A stretch of DNA of 64,000 nucleotides from Euglena gracilis (lineage: Eukaryota > Euglenida > Euglenophyceae > Euglenales), in NCBI GenBank assembly GCA_039621445.1, contig CP154956.1, positions 30,572,667-30,636,666 of the forward strand. The letters run 5' to 3'. The position numbers and the translations under genes were made by a program. The notes beneath the pieces are model-generated. The model was not told the DNA's origin, did no database searches, and saw only the letters and a list, made by a program, of their open reading frames with translations. This document shows, in pieces, positions 30,899-44,000 of the stretch (its first letter is position 1; the number at the start of each line of letters is the position of its first letter).

Positions 30899-31418
30899 TC
30901 ACCTCCTATATCTCCTATATCTCTTATATGTCTGGTAATGAAAGGTTTTTTTTTTTAGGGAAAAGACGTTTGCAATGCTTGATTTCCACCAAGGCTGCGA
31001 GGTCGAAGTGAATTTGAAGGATCACTTTCAAATTTTGTTCTGGGAACCGAGTTCTGGCTCATCTTTCTATTTTCGTCCATTTTGCCATATTAGGCCATTT
31101 CGGGCCATTATTGACCAATTGTCAATGTATGATGAGCAATTTTTGAAGATATGAAGGCGGGGTATAGGTATAGATGTAGGCATAAGTGGTGGATATGTGG
31201 GTATAGAGGTTTTTCCAAACCTACCTATATACAGCCCGGAGCCTTGCCCTGCCGTTTTACATTTGCGACCCCTTTTATTATAGCTGACAAAATGCCCTCC
31301 CAAAAGCCTTGAACGAACTCTTCCTCGGAAACCACTGGCACCTCCGTTTCATCGGCTTTTTGCTTCTTCTCATGCCTTTCTGATGGCTTGCCTTCATGGA
31401 TGAATCATTTTTCATCAG

Positions 31419-32077
31419 GCGAAGATGAACCAAACATTGACCTTGGCCCTCCAAAGCAGTACGGAGAGTTCTTCCATGGATCGTCACCATTTCCAAAGAA
31501 AGGCCGGCGTTTAAAGAGAAGCCATCAAGTGCAATTGAAGGAGACAGTGACGTCGTGTGGTATCTTCCGCGGCTTCTTTTTTTGAGGAGATCAGCCACAC
31601 CCACCCTCTTTTTCAACCCCAAAGTATAAAGTGAGCAGTGGTTTTGACAGGGGGTCCAACCTCCCCCGGTGGCCCTCAATCGACGCCCTGAAAGGAGAAG
31701 AATTGTAAATGTGCAAAAAATGGGTTGATTTTTTTCTGAATTTTGGGGTGTTTTGATATTTTACCCTTTTTTTCTTGTGTTGAAAAATGTTATTTTTTAA
31801 GATCGAGTTTTGTTCATTGTGACAAACTTGCTTTTTTGGACGCAGTTTTGAACAGCTCCCGCAGGAAGGTTTCTAGTCTCGAAATTTTCAGCAAGAATCC
31901 AAACACTATGGGAGCCCCCCCCCCCCCAAAACAACCCCGGTCTGATTTTTGGGGTGGGGGGTTAGTGATTCAATGTTCCCCAGTTTTTTTTCCAGCTGTA
32001 CACCTGGAAAGAAAAATGCAAGACAGCATTCCACATTATTAACCAACTGCTCAAGCTGTGGGGATCTTTTGGGGGGG
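31419..32077 (+). CDS. Three phase-matched exons in segment C, including a 23-bp micro-exon
   Basis: Exons: 31419-31559, 31846-31868 and 31996 to about 32077. The first follows TTTTTCATCAG, reads EDEPNIDLGPPKQYGEFFHG and then a basic FPKKGRRLKRSHQ region, and ends in phase 1 at GTG|GTATCT. The second follows GGACGCAG, reads LNSSRRK and ends in phase 0 at GGAAG|GTTTCT. The third follows TTTTTTCCAG and reads LYTWKEKCKTAFHIINQLLK then LWGSF; its donor lies in a G-run and is uncertain. The first exon also fits the phase left at 29201, so these are probably later exons of the large gene. No family was recognised. Confidence 0.55.
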
Positions 32078-32953
32078 GTCAGCATTTTACCTCTCCTTCT
32101 CTTTGTCCCTTCAGTGTCTAAATATCAATATATCCTACGTTTTCCCTGAAAAATATTTCGCTTTCACAAGAAGGCCGAAACAGACTTAGACTGCCCATTT
32201 TTTCAGCAAAGAAATGGGTTTTGGACCTAAAGCTTTTAAATTAAGTGTCTGGCGCATTAAAAGAAATACTGTTTGTGTTGTATAAGATTGTCTATTTTGA
32301 TTTCAGTTTTGTTGTATTGTTTTATTTTGTTTCTTTATGAATCAATGTTTGGGGGGATTCTCGAAACAACGTCGCTCAAGGAAGCCAGGTTGTGTCCCCA
32401 ACCAGGACCTGATTTCGGCCGCCCAAATTCCCTCCATTTCTTCACGGACAACCACAGAAAAAAAATGAGTTTTCGTCAGAGCTGGAACCATATTTTTGTG
32501 CAAATTTTACACAATTTCTACCATATTGGGGGCATATTGCTGGTCGGTCCTCTGCCACATCCCAATATTCCCCCCAATAGCCCCCTCTCTTCCTCACATG
32601 CAAGAATTTTCAAAAATTTCAAGGATTTCTGGGGAGTTTTTTTTTTTTTTTGAGGTTTTCTTTGAAGCGGTTAAAAATCATTCAATCAGTCAGAAATACT
32701 CTTTTTTTTTGCAATTTTCGGGTCTTTTTGGGGGGGGGAAGATCGACCAACAGAAAAAATTCCTTTAATTGCCAGGGGGGGGGACTGCACATGGGCCGGT
32801 CAAAAACTGCACTAAAAAAAACAAGAAAAGAACTACAAAAAAAAATTCACTTCAAAAAATAACAATAAACAAGCTGAAATGGTGTGCATGTGCAAAAACA
32901 ACGTAAATTGCGACCACATGAGCACCCCCCAATTCACCTGACTTTTTGCACAG

Positions 32954-33032
32954 CTAATGGAAGCAATCAATCAAAGTGCACTGTGCATGGTTTTTCATAC
33001 ACTGAATTGCAAGTCATGTGTTTGGATGCAGG
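32954..33032 (+). CDS. Candidate exon in segment C
   Basis: It follows CTTTTTGCACAG and ends before GTACAC. In phase 0 it reads LMEAINQSALCMVFHTLNCK then SCVWMQ. With two bases carried it reads NGSNQSKCTVHGFSYTELQV. The second option fits the phase of the exon ending near 32077. Both frames are open and I cannot choose from sequence alone. Confidence 0.4.
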
Positions 33033-33438
33033 GTACACCGGTTTTCCTGCACCAAAACTTGCACTGACCATGCCCACAAAGATGTCAAACTGTTTCCTTT
33101 CAAAATATGGGAAAAATGCACATTTACCCATGCACAGAAATTTTCAATGCTTTCATTTCTTGCAGCATTTAATTGCTCTTTCCTCTTCCCAACGTTTTCT
33201 GCCTTTTTGGAAAACCCTGTGAAAGAATGGGGGGATGTTGTATTTTCTGGGGAAAACGACGGTACCCTTTATTGCTGGCTTTATACCCCCCCCCCCATGT
33301 CCAACGGCCGGTGACCTCTGTCCTCCGACCAGGGGGGGGGGGGGGGTAATAGAACCCAAAACCCCCAAAAGTCAATTTTTTCCTTCCGGCGCTTTGTGCC
33401 GAAAATCTTCGGCAAATTTGACAAAATTGAACCAAAAA

Positions 33439-33544
33439 GTCCCAGGTGTGTCATTTTAGGTCCCTCGTCATTTCCTTTGATTCCCTGTCATTTCAACACG
33501 TGAAATGTCGACACAATACAACAAATAATATACAAATTATACAG
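33439..33544. repeat. Boundary repeat X (segment C/A3)
   Basis: Here X is preceded by unique sequence (AACCAAAAA) instead of the CTACTAGGGTTAAAGAGG found at A-unit ends, so X marks the left edge of the A array. Confidence 0.75.
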
Positions 33545-34317
33545 GGTCAACCCCCCCCCCTGGCCGGGCCCAAAGAATTTTTGCCCAAATTCAACCGAAA
33601 CTTGTCTTCCCTGGTGCTTTGCATTGGAATTTTTATGTTTTTATCATAGTTTTTTTTTAACAATTTCCACATCTGAACTCGATCCTTGCCACTTTTTTTG
33701 AATTTTTTTTGAAAACTTTCGAAGATCCTTCAAAGTCCTACAGGACCCAAAATCGTCCCAAAACCCCTCTTTTGGGGTCTTTTGTTGTGCTTTCTCATGA
33801 AGTTTTGCATTTCTGGAACCAGATGATCCAGAAAAATCGATTTTTTTTGTAGTTTATCCTCAGGTTGTGATTTTTACCCACATTTTCAGGGCAAAAAATT
33901 CAGGTTGTCGCCCAAAAAATAAAGGGTATTTACTCGGTCAGTGAAGTCAGACCCTGAGGAGGGGGGTATTACTGGGGATTTGGGGGGAGGGATTTGGCAG
34001 ATGGGGTCCAGGGAGGTGCGTTGTTTTGAGGGGGGGGGGGTTAATAGGGGCAGCAAGCGGTGCATGGCCAAATTTTTATTATTACTTTCAGAAATGAATG
34101 TGAATTTTGTACTGTTTTTTGGGGTCAAGAAAGCGAGCTTTCAATGAATGGAAAAATTGTTGGAAAAGGTCAATCCAATTGTTTTCAGGTTATTTTTTGG
34201 GGGGGTCAAATATCTTTGTGACCCAAAATGGCAATGCGTGTGCTGCAGTGTGGGGGGGGGGGGCAAACCCACAACCTCCCCCCCCGCCAAATAAAAGACC
34301 CCAATATAAAGCCCCCC

Positions 34318-34360
<43 letters not shown>

Positions 34361-37300
34361 ATATAACCCCACCTAGGGGATTTGGTTTCGCTGCCCAAAT
34401 ATAACGCCCTCCCCCTGATGTGGAAACCATAATTAATATCCCTCGGAGGCCTTCCACACCACGCGTTTGCCGGGGTCATCTCCGTTGAGGGAGAAAACAA
34501 AAGCAAACTTTGGGCACAACATCAGAGAATTGTGGAAAATGATGCCATATATTTCCTAAATAACCCCCCCCCCCAATATAAACATAAGCCCCCCTCAGCT
34601 TTACATTTGGACCGCATTTCAAGGCACTCAGGGGGGGCTTTATATTATATCTGGGGGGGGGAATCAAACTTTTTTTTGGGTGGCCTCCAAAACCTTCGGC
34701 GGCCTTCAATTGGCAAATGCCAAATTATTTATGCCAAATTTATGCCAAATATTCAAATATTTATTTCGTTCTGTACCTCCTATTTTCCGAAAAATGTGCA
34801 ATTATTATCAAAAGTGGATCATTTATGGTGAAGAAAAATGTTTTATCCACACAAAATGTTTCCACCGTCATTGGGGTTATTTGGCAAGGGACAGGGTCAG
34901 TGTTGAGGTTCAACCTTTTTTTTGTGTTTTGTGCCAGGGTTAAATCGGGACTGTTGGGCCCAATTTGAGCCGAAAATGGGCCTAAGTCAGGGGCAGTTTG
35001 GCATAGCCAAGCTGGACGAAAGGTTTTTGGTTCAAGACGCCTAGAACCTTGGAAAAGGTTTCGAAAGGCTGAAAACGGTGTTGTTGAGGGGGTTTTTTTT
35101 TTGTCGAAGTCGGGGTCCAGGGAGGGAGATATTATTTAGGGGGGTCGCTGAGCTTTTATCCCTTTATGAGTAAGAGCGAAGCTTCCCCTGGCGAAACCCC
35201 CCCTCGAAACCCCCCCCCATCCCCTCGGGCTACCTCGAGAACCGGCGGATTATCACCATGATCCCGGCCCGGTTCCCGAATTTTTTTTTCCAGTCGCGAG
35301 CGACTGGATTTCTAGTTTCCGAATCATCCTGGGTTGACCCCAACTCCCCGCCAGGCCCGAGTTATTCACGCGCGAAGGGGTCCAAACTGGATGAGCCCCC
35401 CCCCCTTTGGACTCTGCCATTTCGGGCCAAAAAAATCAAAAGTTCAAAATTTCTCGAAAATAGTGCAAAATCAAAGGAAATGTCGGGAGACCTAAGTTGA
35501 AGCCCTTGGAATGCCCCATCTGCTGGTATTTTGATTTCCCCGCAACTCCCCGCCTAGCCTGAGATACGGCCGTTTTTTGGTCAATTTGGGACATTTTGTA
35601 CACTTTTTCCACTGTCAGACTTAGTCGTTTTCGGACAAAAAAGTCGAAAAAAAATCAAATAAAAATGGAAAAAATATATCGGCCCAAAATCATGTTTTTT
35701 GGCCTCCCGGCCCGGAAAAGTGTTTTTGAGCCGAAAGCGAGTGTTTTTCGCCCCCCCGCCCCCCCCCCCCCCTGTTTTGGGCCCGAAACCAATGGATTTT
35801 GGGTCAATTTGGGGTCAAAAAAGTCGTAAAAATCGAAAAAGTTTTTTTTGTCCAAAACCATGTTTTTTGGCCTCCAGGACCCGGAAAAGTGTTTTTGAGC
35901 CAAAAATGAGCCCCCCCCCCCGGCCCCCCGTTTTGGGCCCGAATCCTATGGATTTTGGGTCATTTTCAGGTCGAAAAAGTCGAAAAAAATCGAATTTTTT
36001 TTTGCCCAAAACCATGTTTTTTGGCCTCCCGGACCCAAAAAAAAGTGTTTTTGAGCCGAAAATGAGCGTTTTTTTTTTTGACCCCCGACCCCCCGTTTTG
36101 GGCTTTAATCTTTGTGGACTTTAGGTCATTAACATTAGCATTTCAGAAGTTACCGTAAAATAACTGAAAGTCACCGTAAATTGAAACAGAGTAATTTGTA
36201 AATTATAAATTGCGCGAGTTTTGCAATATTAGTCTTTTCGGCCTTCAATCAGATGCATGTCCCCTTAAGAGCTCAGCACTATTCAAAACCTGGTTATTAT
36301 TTTGGCAAAATTTTCGAAGTCAAAAATCGACCCGAAAACCCCTCCACAGGCTCCAATGGTCAATTTTTTTGGCATTTTTGGGCATTTTTTCTTTGGAAAA
36401 TGGGTGCTGTTTTTTGCATATATTCTTCACAAATATTATCTGTTTATTTTATTTTATTTTTTTGCAACATTTCTGCTAATTTTTGACTCTTTTTTCTTTT
36501 CTCTCACAACTGCCGGGGGGGGGGGGTATTTGGGCGGCCGAAGTCCGTCGTCAGGGGGGGGGGTTATTATTTGGGGGGTTTACTATTGGGGGTTTACACA
36601 AATACTTCCAAAAGGAACAAACTTTTTTTGGTAAAAGTGCCAAAAAACTATGGCAATTATCCCGGAAACTGTGAGCGCTAGGTGCAACTACTGCCCCCCC
36701 CCCCCATGGGGGGCCCAGTATTTAAACAAGGGGGGAGGTCCACCTCCTTAAATGCAAGCTGATGGGGGTTTTGACGGCACTTTTTTGGGACTCTTATTCT
36801 TAGGAGCAGGGTTCGGGTTAGGCCAAATTTAGGGAGTTAATTCAAAATTGGGCCTGAATTCAGGTTTAAATTAGGCCTCATTTTAGCCCCAATTCAGGCC
36901 AAACGGCCTAAATCCTAACCCCGAACCTTTTGCTTTCAATTAACCCAAACTCTGACCGTAGAGCAAGAGCAGGCCTGCTACTCGTACTACACATTTGTCC
37001 AGGACACCTCCGGTGGGGAAAATGCAGGTGAACGGGTCCATCTTCTCCACCAGTCCATCTTCTGAAACGCAGGGGGCTCATTTAACTACTGGCCCCCCCC
37101 CCCCCCGGGGCCAGTTGTTAAAGGCTGCCCCCCCAAAAAATGCAAAATTATGCACACGTGCCCCTCCCCAGGGGGGATCAGATCCGGGTGCCTTGGAGTG
37201 CCTGCTCAGGCAGGATGTAATTCCGGCGCTGTGGGGACACACACTCACTTTGTGTGGTTGGTGTGATTCCCGTGGGTGGGTATACACCCTTGCGCCTCAG

Positions 37301-37727
37301 TGCTGCTCTTGCCTCCTGCCCTCTTCCCACTTTTCTGTGTGGGGGATGCATGGCGCGGGCACAACGCCACGACTTGAAAGGTCCCCCCCCAGGTGGGGTC
37401 GGCAACGCCTTAAAATTCGGCCTGAACCCCAGCGTTGAGCGGAAATTATATGTATATATTTTTATGTTGCCTCATATTTTTTTGTTTGTTTTTGTTTTTG
37501 GCTTTCCTTTTCATTTTTTTGCATTGTTTTTTGATTTCTTTTTTCCACCCCAGATTTGAAGCATTAGTTGCATATTTGATGTTGCTCTTTTTCCTCTAAA
37601 AAGCTCAGCACTGCACTTGCACCAAATTTTGTGCTGCGCAATGCCCCCTACCAGGGTTTAATGTAAGGCAGTGAAGGTCCGGTGCAAATCGCCAGGCCGA
37701 AAATTATTATTATTATTATTATTATTA

Positions 37728-37909
37728 TACGCTTATTATTTCTATTCGGGGGTGGTTCACCCCAGTAGGTATAGGTACGCTGTTCCACCAGGGTTCGGGA
37801 CCTAGTGCATTGAGAGTGGCCAGACCCCAAACGGGGGGGTAGGTGTCGGAGTTTCGGTCCGACCGACCCGGTAGGAGCCGCCACGGGCCAAAAATAGGGG
37901 ACTCCTAAG

Positions 37910-37945
<36 letters not shown>

Positions 37946-40518
37946 AAATAATAATAAAGAGTTTTCCCGGGATATGACAGTCGGTCGACCCGATCTGATG
38001 TAAAAGTCTCCAAAGGACAGGGGGTCCCCCCGTTGTATGGCATGGGTCCCGGGTCGCGACTGCACACGTAGGTGGGTGCAACTGGGGGTCGGACCCCAAA
38101 TTTGTCGACTTGAGCGTTTTCGGGGGCCTGCAGCCCATGTGTAAAGGGTCCCAAAATCGATTTTTTGAAAATTACCCAAAACGGATGGGGAACTGCACGG
38201 ACCCACCCGGGGACCCAAACCAACCATGGGGGACCCCCAAGTGGCCTGTATACACCCCACATACCCCCGGCCCCTCCGGACCGATCTGGGGCCCGTACGG
38301 GGGTGGCAAAAAGGGGTTCCCACAGGACTTAGCCGTTTTTTAGCCTTGCGGGGGGCCAAAAAATCGATTTTTTGAAAATTACCCAAAACGGATGGGGAAC
38401 TGCACGGACCCGGGGACCCAAACCAACCATGGGGGACCCCCAAGTGGCCTGTATACACCCCACATACCCCCGGCCCCTCCGGACCGTTCTGGGGCCCGTA
38501 CGGGGGTGGCAAAAAGGGGTTCCCACAGGACTTAGCCGTTTTTTTGCCTTGCGGGGGGCCAAAAAATCGATTTTTTGAAAATTACCCAAAACGGATGGGG
38601 AACTACACGGACCCACCCGGGGACCCAAACCAACCATGGGGGACCCCCAAGTGGCCTGTATACACCCCACATACCCCCGGCCCCTCCGGACCGTTCTGGG
38701 GCCCGTACGGGGGTGGCAAAAAGGGTTTCCCACAGGACTTAGCCGTTTTTTTGCCTTGCGGGGGGCCAAAAAATCGGTTTTTTGAAAATTACCCAAAACG
38801 GATGGGGAACTGCACGGACCCACCCGGGGACCCAAACCAACCATGGGGGACCCCCAAGTGGCCTGTATACACCCCACATACCCCCGGCCCCTCCGGACCG
38901 TTCTGGGGCCCGTACGGGGGTGGCAAAAAGGGTTTCCCACAGGACTTAGCCGTTTTTCAGCCTTGCGGGGGCCAAAAAATCGGTTTTTTGAAAATTACCC
39001 AAAACGGATGGGGAACTGCACGGACCCACCCGGGGACCCAAACCAACCATGGGGGACCCCCAAGTGGCCTGTATACACCCCACATACCCCCGGCCCCTCC
39101 GGACCGTTCTGGGGCCCGTACGGGGGTGGCAAAAAGGGGTTCCCACAGGACTTAGCCGTTTTTCAGCCTTGCGGGGGCCAAAAAATCGATTTTTTGAAAA
39201 TTACCCAAAACGGATGGGGAACTACACGGACCCACCCGGGGACCCAAACCAACCATGGGGGACCCCCAAGTGGCCTGTATACACCCCACATACCCCCGGC
39301 CCCTCCGGACCGTTCTGGGGCCCGTACGGGGGTGGCAAAGAGGGGTTCCCACAGGATTTGGCCGTTTTTCAGCCTTGCCGGGGCCAAAAAATCGATTTTT
39401 TGAAAATTACCCAAAGCGGATGGGGAACTGCACGGACCCACCCGGGGACCCAAACCAACCATGGGGGACCCCCAAGTGGCCTGTATACACCCCACATACC
39501 CCCGGCCCCTCCGGACCGTTTTGGGGCCCGTACGGGGGTGGCAAAAAAGGGGTTCCCCCGGGATTGGCCGGTTTTTCGGCCTTCCGGGGGCAAAAAATCG
39601 ATTTTTTGAAAATTACCCAAAACGGATGGGGAACTACACGGACCCACCCGGGGACCCAAACCAACCATGGGGACCCCCAAGTGGCCTGTATACACCCCAC
39701 ATACCCCCGGCCCCTCCGGACCGTTTTGGGGCCCGTACGGGGGTGGCAAAAAGGGGTTCCCACAGGATTTGGCCGTTTTTCAGCCTTGCCGGGGCCAAAA
39801 AATCGATTTTTTGAAAATTACCCAAAACGGATGGGGAACTGCACGGACCCACCCGGGGACCCAAACCAACCATGGGGGACCCCCAAGTGGCCTGTATACA
39901 CCCCACATACCCCCGGCCCCTCCGGACCGTTCTGGGGCCCGTACGGGGGTGGCAAAAAGGGGTTCCCACAGGACTTAGCCGTTTTTTAGCCTTGCGGGGG
40001 CCAAAAAATCGATTTTTTGAAAATTACCCAAAACGGATGGGGAACTGCACGGACCCACCCGGGGACCCAAACCAACCATGGGGGACCCCCAAGTGGCCTG
40101 TATACACCCCACATACCCCCGGCCCCTCCGGACCGTTCTGGGGCCCGTACGGGGGTGGCAAAAAGGGGTTCCCACAGGACTTAGCCGTTTTTCAGCCTTG
40201 CGGGGCCAAAAAATCGATTTTTTGAAAATTACCCAAAACGGATGGGGAACTGCACGGACCCACCCGGGGACCCAAACCAACCATGGGGGACCCCCAAGTG
40301 GCCTGTATACACCCCACATACCCCCGGCCCCTCCGGACCGTTTTGGGGCCCGTACGAAAATAAAAAAAAGGGGTTCCCACAGGATTTGGCCGTTTTTTAG
40401 CCTTGCGGGGGCAAAAAAATCGATTTTATGAGAATTACCCAAAACGGATGGGTCAGCCAAGAAGGACCCTGGGGTACAACATCTCCTGGACGGCCCTCGA
40501 ATAGAAATAATAAGCGTA
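37728..40518. mobile_element. Satellite-bearing element, copy in A3
   Basis: The same 21-bp inverted ends lie at 37728-37748 and 40498-40518, with the same CTA run and eleven satellite units. It differs from the A1 copy by small changes within units, such as an altered stretch around 39555-39600 and 40355-40368, where GGGGGTGGCAAAA is replaced by AAAATAAAAAAA. Confidence 0.65.
38151..40460. repeat. 206-bp satellite array in A3
   Basis: Same unit and unit number as 5233-7540. Unit-to-unit variants such as CGGTTTTTTG in place of CGATTTTTTG fall in corresponding positions in both arrays. This suggests that the array was copied whole rather than expanded independently. Confidence 0.9.
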
Positions 40519-40566
40519 CCCCTTCATTTCTGTTTTAACAGAAATATTGACTGCCGTATGGCACAC

Positions 40567-40567
<1 letters not shown>

Positions 40568-40619
<52 letters not shown>

Positions 40620-40640
40620 GTTATTATTTTATTATTACCA
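40568..40640. repeat. TTA microsatellite in A3
   Basis: Counterpart of 7662-7728, right of the second satellite-bearing element. Confidence 0.85.
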
Positions 40641-40919
40641 TATGAAATGCCCCCAAAGGTTGGTCTGGACTTTCCTGTGGGGAGAAAACTTTTTTAGATC
40701 CGCAGTTCTCATGGTGCTCATTTTAAAATTGACGCGGCGCATGCAGCACAAAACAATTAAGTGCCCAATAAATTGAAGCAGCAGAAACAAAAAATATATA
40801 ATTAAAACACAAAACATACAAATGAATAATAACAGAAAAATGGGAAAATCATGTTTCATCATGAACATTTATTTAAAAATAGATACATCAAAAACTGCCT
40901 CCTACTAGGGTTAAAGAGG

Positions 40920-41024
40920 GTCCCAGGTGTGTCATTTTAGGTCCTCGTCATTTCCTTTGATTCCCTGTCATTTCAACACGTGAAATGTCGACACAATATA
41001 ACAAATAATATACAAATTATACAG
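40920..41024. repeat. Boundary repeat X (A3/A4)
   Basis: Same block and same flanks as at 8009-8114, with a 1-bp deletion (GTCCTCG for GTCCCTCG). Confidence 0.75.
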
Positions 41025-44000
41025 GGTCAACCCCCCCCTGGCCGGGCCCAAAGAATTTTTGCCCAAATTCAACCGAAACTTGTCTTCCCTGGTGCTTTGC
41101 ATTGGAATTTTTATGTTTTTATCGTAGTTTTTTTTTTTTAACAATTTCCACATCTGAATTCGTTTCTTGCCTCTTTTTTTGATTTTTTTTTGTATATTTT
41201 CGAATATCCTTTAAAGTCCTACAGGACCCAAAATCGTCCCAAAACCCCTCTTTTGGGGTCTTTTGTTGTGCTTTCTCATGAAGTTTTGCATTTCTGGAAC
41301 CAGATGATCCAGAAAAATCGATTTTTTTGTAGTTTATCCTCAGGTTGTGATTTTTACCCACATTTTCAGGGCAAAAAATTCAGGTTGTCGCCCAAAAAAT
41401 AAAGGGTATTTACTCGGTCAGTGAAGTCAGACCCTGAGGAGGGGGGTATTACTGGGGATTTGGGGGGAGGGATTTGGCAGATGGGGTCCAGGGAGGTGCG
41501 TTGTTTTGAGAGGGGGGGGGGTTAATAGGGGCAGCATGCGGTGCATGGCCAAATTTTTATTATTACTTTCAGAAATGAATGTGAATTTTGTAGTGTTTTT
41601 TGGGGTCAAGAAAGCGAGCTTTCAATGAATGGAAAAATTGTTGGAAAAGGTCAATCCAATTGTTTTCAGGTTATTTTTTGGGGGGTCAAATATCTTTGTG
41701 ACCCAATGGCAATGCCGTGTTGCTGCTGTGTTGGGGGGGGCAAACCCACAACCTCCCCCCCCCCGCCAAATAAAAGACCCCAATATAAAGCCCCCCAGAT
41801 ATATAACCCCACCTAGGGGATTTGGTTTCGCTGCCCAAATATAACGCCCTCCCCCTGATGTGGAAACCATAATTAATATCCCTCGGAGGCCTTCCACACC
41901 ACGCGTTTGCTGGGGTCATCTCCGTTGAGGGAGAAAACAAAAGCAAACTTTGGGCACAACATCAGAGAATTGTGAAAAATGATGCCATATATTTCCTAAA
42001 TAACCCCCCCCCCCAATATAAACATAAGCCCCCCTCAGCTTTACATTTGGACCGCATTTCAAGGCACTCAGGGGGGGCTTTATATTATATCTGGGGGGAA
42101 ATCAAACTTTTTTTGGGTGGCCTCCAAAACCTTCGGCGGCTTTCAATTGGCAAATGCCAAATTATTTATGCCAAATTTATGCCAAATATTCAGATATTTA
42201 TTTCGTTCTGTACCTCTTATTTTCCAAAAAATGTGCAATTATTATCAAAAGTGGATCATTTATGGTGAAAAAATGTTTTTATCCACACAAAATGGTTCCA
42301 CCATCATTTGGGTTATTTGGCAAGGGACAGGGTCAGGGTTGAGGCTCACCTTTTTTTTGTGTTTTGTCCTAGGGTTAAGTCGGGACTGTTGGGCCCAATT
42401 TGAGCCGAAAATAGGCCTAAGTCATGGGGCCAGTTTGGCAAGCCAAGGCTGGACGAATTTTTTGGTTCAAGCGCCTAGAACCTTGGGAAAAGGTTTCGAA
42501 GGCTGAAAACGGTGTTGTTGAGGGTTTTTTTTTTGTCGAAGGGTCCGGGGTCCAGAGAGGGTTTTATTATTTAGGGGGGGTCGCTGAGCTTTTATCTTTA
42601 TGGGTAAGAGCGAAGCTTACCCCTGGCGAAACCCCCCTCGAACCCCCTCCCCCCCCCATCCCCTCGGGCCACCTCAAGAACCGGCGGATTATCACCATGA
42701 TCCCGGCCCGGTTCCCAATTTTTTTTTTCAGTCGCGAGCGACTGGATTTCTAGTTTCCGAATCATCCTGGGTTGACCCCAACTCCCCGCCAGGCGCGAAT
42801 TATTCGCGCGCGAAGGGGTCCAAATTGGGTGGGATTTACCCACCCCCCTGGATGAGCCCCCCCCCTCGGACTCTTCCATTTCGGGACAAAAAAAAATCAA
42901 AAAGTTCAAAATTTCTCGAAAATGGTGCAAAATCAAAGGAAATGTCGGCAGACCTAAGTTGAAGCCCTTGGAATGCCCCATCTATTGGTATTTTGATTTC
43001 CCACAACTCCCCGCCTAGCCTGAGATACGGCCGTTTTTTGGTCAATTTGGGACATTTTGCACACTTTTTCCACTGTCAGGCTTAGCCGTTTTCGGACAAA
43101 AAAGTCGAAAAAAAAATCAAAAAAAAGTGAAAAAAATCTATCGGCCCAAAATCATATTTTTTGGCCTCCCGGCCCGGAAAAGTGTTTTTGAGCCGAAAAC
43201 GAGTGTTTTTCGACCCCCCGCCCCCCCCCCGGCCCCCCGTTTTGGCCCCCAAAGCAATGGACTTTGGGTCAACTTGGGGTCAAAAAAGTCGAAAAAATCG
43301 AAAAGGTTTTTTTTTTTTTTAAAACGATGTTTTTTTTTGCCTTTCAGACTTGTAAAAAATGTTTTTTTTAGCTGAAAATGAGTGTTTTTGACCCCCCCCC
43401 CCCCCCCCGGCCCCCCGTTTTGGGCCCGAATCCTGGGTCATTTTCGGGTCAAAAAAGTCGAAAAATCGAATTTTTTTGCCCAAAACCATGTTCTTTGGCC
43501 TCCCGGACCCAAAAAAAAAGTGTTTTTGAGCCGAAAATGAGCGTTTTTTTTTTGACCCCCCGACCCCCCGTTTTGGGCCCTAATCTTAATGGCCTTTGGG
43601 TCATTAACATTAGCATTTCAGAAGTTACCGTAAAATCACTGAAAGTCACCGTAAATTGAAACAGTGTAATTTGTAAATTATAAATTACGCAAATTTTGCA
43701 ATATTAGTCTTTTCGGCCTTCTATCAGATGCATGTTCCCTTAAGAGCTCAGCACTATTCAAAACCTGGTTATTATTTTGGCAAAATTTTCGAAGTCAAAA
43801 ATCGACCCGAAAACCCCTCCACAGGCTCCAATGGTCATTTTTTTTTGGCATTTTTGGGCTTTTTTTTTTGGAAAATGGGTGCTGTTTTTGCATATATTCT
43901 TCACAAATCTTATCTATTTTTTTATTTTTCTGCAACATTTCTGCTAATTTTTGACTCTTTTTTCTTTTCTCTCACAACTGCCGGGGGGGGGGGTTATTAT

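Larger units (their letters stand above)
30675..33438. other. Segment C, unique junction segment after copy 1
   Basis: It has no counterpart in copy 2. It starts where the duplication ends at 30674 and stops at boundary repeat X. It holds a GGTATA microsatellite, three phase-matched exons (31419-32077) and another candidate exon at 32954-33032. The rest (31060-31400, 32080-32950 and 33035-33430) is AT-rich or homopolymer DNA with no supported gene; a G-run and a CGGCGC hairpin lie at 33330-33420. Confidence 0.6.
33439..41024. repeat. Repeat unit A3 (counterpart of A1, carries the satellite element)
   Basis: It starts with a boundary repeat at 33439-33544 and ends with another at 40920-41024. 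It matches A1 most closely: both have the TA run (here 34320-34365) and the satellite-bearing element (here 37728-40518). It lacks the T-rich expansion seen in A1 at 2320-3230. No coding function is seen. Confidence 0.8.
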
